A stretch of DNA of 64,000 nt, taken from Inonotus obliquus (lineage: Eukaryota; Basidiomycota; Agaricomycetes; Hymenochaetales; Hymenochaetaceae). Below are positions 46,395 through 56,940 of the stretch, in pieces. Made by a program: the position numbers and the translations under genes. The notes beneath the pieces are model-generated. The model made no database searches, had not been told where the DNA came from, and saw nothing but the letters and a program-made list of their open reading frames with translations. Location: positions 1,736,001 to 1,800,000 of the forward strand of contig JAJHTX010000008.1 of NCBI GenBank assembly GCA_032164295.1. The letters run 5' to 3'. How positions within the stretch are numbered: position 1 is the first letter of the stretch; every line of letters starts with the position of its first letter.

Positions 46395-49259
46395 CAGATG
46401 AGCACTGTGATTCGCTAAGAGCGACGCGCGCCCACAGATGGCTCTTCGTTCGGGAAGCACTATGAATCATACAATGAATGGGCAAGGTGTCGTCGATCAC
46501 ATGGGCGTGAAGTTCTTCGAGCCACGTGATATGTTTAGGACAATCCTCGTGCCACTGACGAAAAATACTATTTATTACTTCTATATTGATGAATTAAGAA
46601 TTTTCAGTACAGTACACCGATCATCCGAGCCCGTCGGGTTTACATATCTCGGTGCCAGAGTAATTTTGAAAGCATGAGCCTTTCGCTCGAGCCGAACGGC
46701 TCCCAAATAGATGCGTTTCGAAGTGTATGTGCTCATAGAACCTAGAGCCCCTTTGTACTCAGGAGGCGTCACTGAAAATAGGCACGTCGATAGAAGATAG
46801 CTGATAGCCCTAGCCCTTTCTCCGAGCTCTGTCTATCGGTGCAAGGCGGGCGGCAGAGGCGCTAATGTCAACGGCATTATGGTCTTCCTATTATCACCGA
46901 AATCAACGCAAGAACTACTTTGATGTACAACCTTCCTGCGTCAGCACGCGATGCATCGTAGAAACACCTCTTGAAGATGCAAGGTATATTTGCACAAGGT
47001 TTGGAAGATTGGTATTCTGGGGGATATTTGATGCACTAGACATGCCGAAGTACCATCCGCGAAATTACTCCAGAGAAATCTGTAGCCCATTCCGATTTTG
47101 AAGGAAGTATATCGCATGATAAGCCTGGACTTTGCAAACGCTTCCACGGTACTATTTGCGAACCCTTGCCGAGTTGCTTGAGTCATGACATTCTAATTCA
47201 GGATCCGTCAGTATTGAAGTGTGCTTGTGTAGCGAGCCCTTCGACAAGTTGTTCCGTGTCCCTTGTCGTGAACATCGTCAATCAGGTCTTGCTACAAAGA
47301 GCCTCCTCCAAGTAGGCACGGTGCGATGATCGCTCCAAGTCATTTTCCGAGAAAGTGCAGTGGATAGAGGAATAGGACATTTGCTCGACAGAAGCGGAAG
47401 ATGGGAGTTTTCGATAAGAGGTACACCTAGCTGCATGAGGTCGCGGCCTGCAGTTGCGGGAGCAAAGAGAATCGGAAAATCAGGGTCCTTGCGCGAAAAC
47501 TTCAAATGTGCCTGATTTTCTTCGGTACAGCGGAAAGGCTGGGATCGACTTAAGCGGACCGGACTGGGATCCGCTCGGAGATTTCGCTTCGCCCAACTTC
47601 CAGTGCAAGTCAGACTTCGTCTTCAAGGTTTCCAAAGCGGATTGCTTGCTGCTCCGGGGACAACGGTAGACCAGTATTGGAGATGCTTCGGACCTCGAGC
47701 CGACTGATCTCTGATTAAGCATGGCTTAAAAATATGAGCTCATCTTTCGAGCCGATTATAGAGCCATTATTCACAGGCACACCAGAAATATCCCCTCAAG
47801 GAGGACATGGAGGAGTACCCTTGTCGAAAACGAGCACCGAGATACTCGCGTCGATTGCCAGATCACAGCAAAACTTCACTCGTAAGAAAGGCTGGGGGAT
47901 ACCTGTATGAATCGAACTATTGACAAGTACAGGGCGCCTGAAGACACATATGACACACCTGCTGAAGGGATCCAGTCTAGGCGGGAAAGATTTCAACACA
48001 CGGGAAGTTTCCAATTCATTCGGCTTCCCATGCGCGGGAGCGTGTGATGTGCGGTGATAGAAAGCCAGAGTGCGAAAACTGATGGCTAGATGGCAATCAA
48101 CGAAGAGGAGGATTGTCCGATGCCTCGCACTGTTTGTGCTTTATCCATGAACCTTGGCCATGGACAAGAGAGAGAGGTAAAGCGAGCGTTTCGAACTTCT
48201 TGAACTTGAAGAACTGAACTTGAAGACACAGTTTTGTGTCACGTGAGCTTGTTGGATCTGTATCATTTGACATTTACTCTTTTCTCTTCGTCACTTCGTA
48301 TTGATATCGCGAGAAAACGCATAGCTCCTGATTACATCCTACAATTCAACTGTACTGCGGCATCTCTTACCGCTGTCTTTATCGCCTGTGAGAATGAACT
48401 TGGTGCGGATTCTTTGTGGACGAGCTTCGAGAGGACCAGGACATACCAGTCAGGCCCGGGGTTATCTTATTCTATTCAATAACCATATCCAAGGTTAGTC
48501 GACCATCACCCTGTCCACATGTTATGCTCTTATTCTTATTTCAGATATGCTCGACTAATCGGAAATCCGAGATACCCTTCTGATTCTTCCCTGCCTGTCC
48601 TATTTGTCCCTCTTCTAAGCATGGTCCAAAGACGGTATGGCGCCGCGCATGAGAAGTGTGATGATTATATGATTGGACTCTCCTGCACTTGCCAATTCAG
48701 TTCCCTTGAGCGCTGTTCAGCCAGGATCATCCGAGGCTGCCACAATCAAGATGGTTGCCGTGCCAAATGACCTTAATGGATATCCCAAGGCCCATGGAAA
48801 AAAACTTTGTCGTACATCACCTGTTACGGAGAAACACGTCGGGATCTATCTTCCGCCCCGCTCACTCGAGATCGTCGCGTACCTTGCTCCGAACAATCTG
48901 TCAGTTTCAAGCTGCCCCCCCCGTTGTCCTGGTGTTGATTCGATCAATGGGCGATCATTTGGACACGATCCTCTTCCGCAATTGTACATCTCCTACATGT
49001 ACGTATGTACCTCAGCCCGCCCGTGCTCCGATATCTTCCAAATCGGATTGTTGTCTGAAATGCCGAACTCTACGATCTGCGGTCCTGTGGCATTTAAGAA
49101 CTTCAGGCGGCAACACTATCTTCATACGCCCCCTGTCCCGTCATCAAAGCGGAGAACAGTAGGCTATTATACCTTGGACTCCTTACCACTACCTTGTGGT
49201 ACCCCCACTCTCGTTATTTTCTTCATTCACTATCTCCCCTTTCAATCAAGCAGCAGAGC
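46395..49259. other. 2.9-kb spacer with no supported gene; 3' part is the copper radical oxidase promoter
   Basis: Frames of 60-130 codons exist on both strands (for example 47278-47505 and 47480-47722 minus; 48755-49162 plus) but lack motifs and splice continuity. Some may be relics. A TATA-like TATTATACC is at about 49165, roughly 95 bp before the oxidase start, within C/T-rich sequence typical of fungal promoters. Confidence 0.4.
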
Positions 49260-52200
49260 ATGTTGACCGCTCTGCTTTTCGTCGTACGTCTCCCAATGAC
49301 TCCAACGCGCACGTCATTCACTCCTTTCTTTGTAACGCCGTTGCTTTGTTATCCAGGCCATTCCAGCGACACTCGCTTTCCCTCATTCAGATGTTGGACC
49401 GTTATCTCGTCCCCACATTCACGCTGCACATAGCAAGCGTCAAAGTGTCCCAACTACACTTCCTGCAAATTGGACCAGCCAAGGATGTATTACGTGCGTA
49501 CTAAACCCCGAATGTCTGCGGTCGTGGCAAGGAGCTGATTCTGGTTGTTCAATTGAAGGGATAACCCGGGCGCCAGGACCCTCGCGAGTGCTACCTATGC
49601 AGATACTAGCGGCATGACTGTCGTTGATTGCATCACATTCTGCTCGGGATCAAGCAACGGAGCGGACGGCATCCCGGCTCAAAGCACTAGCTATATTTTC
49701 GCAGGCGTTGAATTCGGGCAAGAATGCTGTACGTGTTGTAGAAACTGTGGCCCCTTTTGAATTATTACTTAGAACTCTTGCTATTTTGTTTAGACTGTGG
49801 CGATTTTATTGAAAACGACGCCAGTGATACCCCTCTCACAGACTGTAACATGGCGTGCACTGGCGACGCGTCACAATCCTGCGGTGGTCCCAGCCGATTG
49901 AATTTATTCTTTTCTGGAGGTACTCCGCCACCTGCGCCGGTTGAAGTACCTAGTGTGGGTGAATGGGAGACCTTGGGATGCTATACGTACGTATCTATTC
50001 ACTGAAAAAGTATATATGTGGATGACGCTAATCCATTACTTCGATAGCGACGATGTTAATGATCGTACTCTTTCCACCCCTATCGGCGTAAATGGCGACA
50101 TGACGGTCCCTGCGTGTCTCTCGGCATGCCAAGCAGCTAATTTCCCATTTGCCGGTGTTGAATTTGCAGCACAATGCTTCTGCGGCTCTGAAATTCAAGG
50201 TGCAGGTGCTCCCGCGTCGGACGGTTGTAGCATGGTCTGCCAAGGCAATTCCTCAACACTTTGTGGTGGGGCAAATCGTCTCAACCTGTACAACTTCACG
50301 GGAACCATCACGGGCCCTCCAGTCGTCGATCCACCGCCAGGTGGTGGCGGAGGTGGGGGAGCTAACCCTAATGTTCATCCAGTCCTTACGGGCTTGCAGA
50401 CTCCTTGGAACTATAGCGGATGCTACGTGTGAGTATCTTCTCCAAATAGGTGCAGCCGTGTAGCTAATGTAATCCTTGCCTATAGGGACAATGCCCACGG
50501 ACGCGTTCTTGGAACACAGAGGCCAGATGACAATGCACTAACCGTGGACTCCTGTGTCGATTTCTGCCAGAGTCAAAACTTTACTCTGGCCGGCATGGAG
50601 TTTGGTGTACAATGCTGTAAGTTCATCACTTCTATTCGCTCCCTCGCCTTCGTCGGAGTTTCATACCTCAGAGTCTTTCTTCTCGACCGGTAGAGGAAAG
50701 AACCTTATTGACCACAGTTCTTGCTTACAGTCTGCGACGACAACGTGATTAATGGAGGTGTCTTAGCCACTCAGGACACGGATTGCAACATGGCCTGTGG
50801 TGGTGATTCAACGTGAGTTTATCTTTTTATATCACGCTTCTTGCCTCCGGCGATGGGAATTAGATGTCCAAGTTGCCATGTTTCACGTTATTTTCATTTA
50901 CTGACTGATTTCATGCTGATAACGCTTCTTCTCTTCCTTTCGCCTGCACGTAACCTAACCTTCTGCGTCTCATGATCGCTGATGGACACAATCTGTTTCA
51001 CATGACACCCATACAACTCGGCGGGATTCCTTTCCTTTCCCTCACGAACTTCCTGAAACTCCTTCGCTTCATCCCTTGCACAACTCGTGGTCTCCGTGGC
51101 TCTGTGGCCTCCTTCCCGGAACAAACCCGATCGGGAATCTTCTCCCGTACTACCAGCCAGGCATGCGGCGGTCCGAACAGGATGTCAATCTATACGTCAA
51201 CAAGTGATGTGGTCCTTTTGCCAGTACCGGTAGCCCAGGACACCAGCCTCCCTGGAAATTGGAAATATGTCGGGTGTTTGGCGTAAGTGAGCAACCCACT
51301 CTGCGCAATTCCTCCACTCATTTTGTTTACCTTCAGTGAACCTGGAGCGGCCCGTGTGTTCCCGTACCAAATTTTATTTACAAGGAACAATTCTGCTACC
51401 AACTGTCTTTCCCTCTGTTCAACGTTTGGATATCCTGCCGCAGGAATGGAGTTTAGTGATGAGTGCTGTGAGTGTCCCAATCGACAAATGTCGTCCCTCA
51501 GACATCTTGACTGATATTCCGAATGAAGGGTGTGGTGACGTTGAAGACATCGCTAACAATGGTGGAACGATCGCTACAGAGACCGATTGCGCAATGGCAT
51601 GCTCCGGCGACCCCATCCACCTCTGTGGTGGAGCCGAACGTCTAAGTCTATACGAGTGGGAGGGCGGTCTTAACACATGGCACACACCAGAGAACACTGG
51701 TCACTATGAGGTACGATTGACTTCGAATGAATTTGACTTCTGGCTTATTGTTTTCAAGTTTTTGATTGGTGGACTGATTGTACCACTCATCGCTAACCTC
51801 GGCTTAAATAACAAAGTCCAGTTCCTTGAGAAGTTTGGAACAGGCATTCCTAATGCAACAGGTTATTATTAGTTACTTTATGCCAGGTCGCTTGCTGACT
51901 TTTCACTTCACAGGCGCATACGAATTAGATTTGACTCTCACTGACGATTACACCAAGGCGTGGCGCGAGATGCACGTCAAGACAGATGTTTTCTGCGCCG
52001 CTAGCTTAACTCTCCCGGACAAAGCCGGTCGACAGATCAACGTTGGTGGTTGGTCCTTGGACTCAACTTTCGGCCTCCGTCTCTACACGCCGAGTGGTTC
52101 CGATGGTGTCAATGGAACGACTGACTGGGAGGAGAACGTCGAAGAATTGAGTCTCCAGGTATGTGATTAAATTGAAGCTTCAATGGTCTCGCACCTGAGG

Positions 52201-53554
52201 TTTTTCAAGGATGGTCGATGGTACCCGGGAGCAATGATCATGGCCAACGGTAGCATCCTTGTGGTCGGTGGTGAGAGTGGCAGCAACGCACCAGCCGTTC
52301 CTACACTTGAGATTATCCCTGCGCCAGAGGGCGGTCGTACTGCTCTCTTTATGGATTGGCTAGAGAGAACTGATCCAAACAATCTTTACCCGTTCCTTTT
52401 CGTTCTTCCTGCTGGGGGTATTTTCGTCGTGTACTGGAACGAGGCCCGCATCCTTGACGAAGTCACTTTTGACACAACCAGAGTTCTCCCGAACGTACCC
52501 GGCGCGGTGAATAACTTCTTGGGTGGCCGTACCTACCCGTTGGAAGGTACTGCAGTAATGCTTCCTCAGCAGGCTCCGTATACAGATCCGGTCGAAGTTC
52601 TTATTTGCGGTGGATCGATCGAGGGACCTGCTATCGCTTTGGACAACTGTGTCACAATACAGCCTGAAGTAGAAGACGCTGAATGGACTATTGAGCGAAT
52701 GGTAAGCATGATAGACACCTATTTCTTGCTCGCTACTTACTCACCACCTTTACAATTCTCAGCCCTCGAAGCGTGTCATGACGTGCATGGTTCCATTACC
52801 CGATGGAACGTTCATGATCATGAATGGCGCGCAGCAAGGTGTCGCTGGATTCGGTCTGGCGACTGATCCCAACTTAGAGGCGTTGTTGTACGATCCTAGT
52901 CAACCGCTCGGTTCAAGAATCTCGATTCTGGGTTCCACGCCTGTTGCCCGCATGTACCATTCTGAAGCCATTTTGCTCAATGACGGACGTATTCTCGTGT
53001 CAGGTTCTGACCCTGAAGACGACAGATTCCCTGAAGATTTCCGCATTGAAGTTTACATTCCTCCCTATCTCTCTTCTGGTCTTACTCAGCCTTCGTTCAC
53101 CATTGATAATACGGATTGGGCTTACGGTGAACAGGTGCCTATCACCGTAACTCTTCACCAGGGTACCACAAGCACTATGCGGATTTCGCTCATCGGAGGT
53201 ACGACTCGGATTTTGTAATAAATCTGATTCGAAAATTGACGTTCATTTCTTTAGCCGTTTCAAGTACCCACGGAAACAGCATGGGTTCTCGCACAATCTT
53301 CCCAGAATTCAGTTGCGCTGGAAACACTTGCACGATTACTGCTCCACCAAATGCTCACATTAGCCCTCCGGGATGGTTCATGCTCTTCGTACTTGATGGA
53401 CCTACGCCTTCCCATTCCAGTTGGGTCCGTATTGGAGGCGATCCAGCAGAGCTTGGTGAGTGGCTTCTTATGTGCGCGGTACGATAATTATCTTATTTAC
53501 CCTCCTATAGGCAACTGGCCGCCAGGCGATGATTTCACTCGTCCGGGACTTTGA
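49260..53554 (+). CDS. Secreted copper radical oxidase (glyoxal oxidase family, AA5_1) with four N-terminal WSC domains
   Basis: The start at 49260, spliced across an intron (49284 to about 49358), gives the signal peptide [17 protein letters not shown]. Four WSC carbohydrate-binding modules follow (about 49460-49910, 49965-50310, 50400-51210, 51260-51650). Each has the GC..., AGVEFG/AGMEF, QCFC/ECWCG and MAC.GD..xxCGG..R pattern. The catalytic domain starts near 51690. Glyoxal-oxidase residues are visible: the radical-forming Cys in DVFCAAS, Tyr in GRWYPGAM, the Tyr-His pair in [11 protein letters not shown], and the His in [11 protein letters not shown]. It ends DDFTRPGL at 53554. WSC-bearing members correspond to the Cro3/4/5 type of white-rot fungi. 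They oxidise aldehydes or alcohols to acids and yield extracellular hydrogen peroxide for peroxidases. One intron (50813-51156) is unusually long at 344 nt. Confidence 0.93.
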
Positions 53555-54034
53555 AAAAACAATGTTTTCCTATCGTGGGACATACTTGAAAGACTGACTG
53601 GACTACTGTTCCGTCGCTTGTACTCTTTGGTCTGGGTCTGAATGCCTGCTTAATTGGATAGTAGTGTTGTCGTTCGTTCTTTGTATATGTGTTCTAAAGG
53701 GACTTTGAATCGAGTGTCTGCCTAATGTTCAGTAACAAAGTCTATTCCTTCTATTCCTTATAAATTGATTGATAAACAATTGCGTAGCATAACATTACAG
53801 AGTCCTCAACAGACGGACGAGAGTGAGTGTGTGGGAAGTGGATTCCAGAACATGAGGGATTGTGATAGTAGGTAAGCGATTGAGAGCAAAGGAAAGAGCA
53901 TGAAAACAGATAACGTAAAGAAGATTACGTCTAGGCGATGCATCCCAAGAAAGGAAAACAATGGTCACGGGCACGGTGACCAGCACCAAACAAATCCAAA
54001 CGAAAGGCTCATCACAGCAAGTTATAACGCATTG
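53555..54034. other. Convergent 3' spacer
   Basis: 480 bp between two convergent stops. No gene or repeat seen. Confidence 0.45.
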
Positions 54035-55132
54035 TCATCCATCCACCAGGCTCCTGAGTGCAGCCTGGACTGTAGCTGCAGCAGCTAGCGCCGTGCCGCC
54101 GTCGCAGTCACGAAGTTTCAGAGCAAGGTCCATAACCCCCGCCTCCGACCATCGGTACTCGAGCTCGCTTCGAGCGACTTCCTTGAGTTCCAACGGAGAG
54201 ACAGACAGGAACTTGAAGTCCGGGGGGACTTTAGCCAGCCGGAAGAAACTTTGGACTTCTTCCACCGAGAAATCCTTGGCAGACTTTGGGGGAGTTGCGA
54301 CTGGCCACGGAACCTCACTGAATCGTATACCCCACGCGTTCTCATCAAACGCCTTCCATGCATGCTCGTACCTAGCGTAGGAGGCGATGAAAGGGTCCGA
54401 CGAGCGTAAACGTTGGACGATACCTGTCCCGGAACCTTTCATGCGTGCGAGGGGGTCGTAGCGACTACGACTCGGACTGGGGTTCTCGATTGTGCGCTCA
54501 CCAGAACCTCGACTCAGCTTCGCTCGTTTCTTTGAGTGGCCCTTGCGATCCACTCGCCTTGCCTTCCTGTCCCCCACTTGACTGGCCCGACCATTGTCGA
54601 AGTTCTCAAACATGCCAATGGGTTCAACAAGGTTGTACACCTCAGGCGGGTCGACATCCATTGGTTCGGGCCATTCCGGGAGACCACCGTAGTACGGTGG
54701 TGGAGCTTCTACAGGCATTTGCATGCAATCTACGGACAAGTCCAAGGATAGGCTGAACCTGGAGTTGAACGCAGTCTCGCCATCGTCCTCCGTTATCCGG
54801 ACTCTGTCCAAATGAGTCTCAAGGTTCCTTATGGGAAGACGTGAGGGCTCAGACGGGCCGGCCTGTTCGATTGATCGTCTGGACGCATTTGACACAGCAT
54901 CCTCGCCATGGGTAATAGCCAGGGGACCATCTTGACCGCAGTTATAACATATACCCACGGGACGCGGACGTGACGAGGAAGACGAAGAAATCAAGTCCTT
55001 GTCGACGTGCTCGAAGGCACGCTGCATCTCTTGACGCCTCTCGGTGGCTTGATTACGAGCTTTCCGGGCGATATCCCTTGGGCTGAGATCTGTGCCCGGT
55101 GAGACACAGCGCTTTCTCTTGGAGGCGCGCAT
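54035..55132 (-). CDS. Intronless 365-aa protein of unknown function
   Basis: A single uninterrupted frame from ATG 55132 (MRASKRKRCVSPG) to 54035, unusual among intron-rich neighbours. The N-terminus is basic (KRKRC; ARKARNQATERRQEM), with a CYNCG motif near residue 63. A Pro/Asp-rich middle (PPPYYGGLPEWPEPMDVDPP) precedes a second basic patch (KGHSKKRAKLSRG). The C-terminal 110 residues look folded: DPFIASYARYEHAWKAF, then IRFSEVPWPVA, VQSFFRLAKV and LELKEVARSELEYRW. The W..F....IPWP-type signature followed by helices recurs, from general knowledge, in uncharacterised basidiomycete proteins with a degenerate J-domain-like end. That link is weak. Probably nuclear, given the basic stretches. 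Confidence 0.65.
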   Translation of the reverse strand: MRASKRKRCVSPGTDLSPRDIARKARNQATERRQEMQRAFEHVDKDLISSSSSSRPRPVGICYNCGQDGPLAITHGEDAVSNASRRSIEQAGPSEPSRLPIRNLETHLDRVRITEDDGETAFNSRFSLSLDLSVDCMQMPVEAPPPYYGGLPEWPEPMDVDPPEVYNLVEPIGMFENFDNGRASQVGDRKARRVDRKGHSKKRAKLSRGSGERTIENPSPSRSRYDPLARMKGSGTGIVQRLRSSDPFIASYARYEHAWKAFDENAWGIRFSEVPWPVATPPKSAKDFSVEEVQSFFRLAKVPPDFKFLSVSPLELKEVARSELEYRWSEAGVMDLALKLRDCDGGTALAAAATVQAALRSLVDG

Positions 55133-56940
55133 TTAAATGGTAACTGTGAAATCAAGAAGTTTGGAGTGGTCAATGACTGCTGAAGCGAGTAGCGGCAGGC
55201 GTTGCGGATCGACTTACTCTTGAAGAGTAGACAGCTAAGAAGGACGTACCGTTCCGAGGGGAAACCAACACGATATGTGGAACGTGAAGAACAGAACAAC
55301 AACAAGGCCGCGCAGGTGACCGTATTTATACCCTTCTCTGTTGGATTACGCGTACTCGTGAGTGTAAACAAGAAACAAACAAACCAATTGATCGATAACC
55401 CTTTTCTTAACCCTTAACAGAAAAGCCACGCTTGAGTTCTCTGATAGTGGCTCGCGCGTAGTTGCACATGCTCGTGACCGTGTTTGTCCAATGAGAAGGC
55501 TCCCTTTGCTTCCAGCCACAACTGTAAATGTAGGTGGGTGGCCTGTTTTGCCTCATACGTAACGCGTATCAAGAGGTTGGTTGTTCTGGGCTGCGTCGCT
55601 TTGGTAATTTGTGTAGCTTGATTGGTTGTATGGAGTAGAGAATGTTAGGCAGAGGACTTCGTGGCTTGGTCGTCTATATTGTGGCTCGTAGCTCATCAAC
55701 GATCGGGATTTATCGGTTTGAGCGGCGCAAATGAAATGAGGTTGCCTACTCACAACAGTCACAACCCGGCACAGTACGTCGTGCCGAGAAATGGCGGAGC
55801 CACTTTCCGGGACCTTCGAACAGGGCTCCTTAATGAAATTTAGACGGATCGTGTCGTCGTTACGGGTGGAATTATCGTCTATCGTATGGGAGAGGGCACG
55901 CGCGAAATCGTCCAAGAGTGGAGGAGAGGGTGTCGTATCATTTTTCAGCCTCGAAAAATCCGCATTCAACTCACATTTATTTCAAGATTCTTTAAGCCTG
56001 CGTTGGAGCGGTGGGACTCGCCATAGTTCATAAATAGGCGCCCGACAATTTGTACATCAATTCTTGACTGATCGTGCCGCTAACATCTATAGTTCCTATA
56101 ATCCTAACCCGAATCTCCTTCTCAAGAATCTTCTCCTCATACATTTCAACACGGATGGGACGTACAGCGGATTTCTACTTGTGTCAAAGGGCTCCTGGAG
56201 GCTATCGTATGTACGTTGAATGTCGTTGTCATGAATGTATGATTCGACGGTTCGTAGTATCGAGACTGATAAAATATGACGTTGTGTGTCTTCAATCTCA
56301 GTGTTTTGAACCCGGAGTTCTAGTGATAAAATCATGGTTTGCGACATCGTCAAGGGAGAGTGCGATTGCGATAGCGATAGCGTTCGCGAGCAACCCAAGT
56401 ACACCTAGCAAACACAGTCCCACTCTCCAATTTATTAACCCATAAGACGGAGAACTCATAATTAACAATGTATATCGCCGTACTAGCAATATTGTCTATG
56501 TTCGTTTTATGTAACTAAGTAACTAACAGAAGAAATAACCCACGAATAATTGTAAGACCAGACCAGGCCCCAAGATCAAACAAACAAAACAAAAGGACAC
56601 AAAAGACCGACCCGAAGAAGAAGGAAGCATTGCAAGAACCAAGAATGTCCAATAAGTTTTAGAGAGGCGGAAGCGCGTAAAAGAACGTATGCATTCAAAA
56701 GAGGGCGCATGAATGAATGAGTCGTAGCGGCGCGGCAGGGAGCGGGAAGGTACCAGAAGAACAAAGTTATCGGATAAATCATAGGGGGTCAAGAAAGGAG
56801 CGTAAAGGAGCCAGTGTACTATTACAAAATGGAGAGATCGCGCCTCGTGTCTAGCAAAGTTGCCACATTCTGACATAATCCCTATTATCATTCAAAGATT
56901 AGAAAGATAGTTCATGCATGAAAGCGCGGTGAAAAAAAAC
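55133..56940. other. 1.8-kb spacer, one weak small-gene candidate inside
   Basis: The first 250 bp are upstream of the 54035 gene. A minus-strand candidate spans about 55569-55969 (listed separately). The rest, including 56100-56900, shows only short frames and AT-rich sequence. Confidence 0.35.
55569..55969 (-). CDS. Weak candidate small gene, start not found
   Basis: A minus-strand frame reads ADFSRLKNDTTPSPPLLDD, then HTIDDNSTRNDDTIRLNF and ISRHDVLC. It then meets a good GTGAGT donor (about 55750) and an acceptor after which the frame continues TTKPRSPLPNILYS to a stop at 55569. Natural-looking composition and a good intron support a gene, but there is no in-frame ATG in this exon. A first exon would have to lie near 56027, where MASPTAPTQ is seen but cannot be joined convincingly. 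Function unknown. Confidence 0.25.

Noticed and set aside
47278..48014. Minus-strand frames that might form a gene (VKFCCDLAIDAS, LMQLGVPLIENSHLP)
   Set aside because: The frames cannot be joined by credible splice sites and no family motif is present. Possibly relic sequence.
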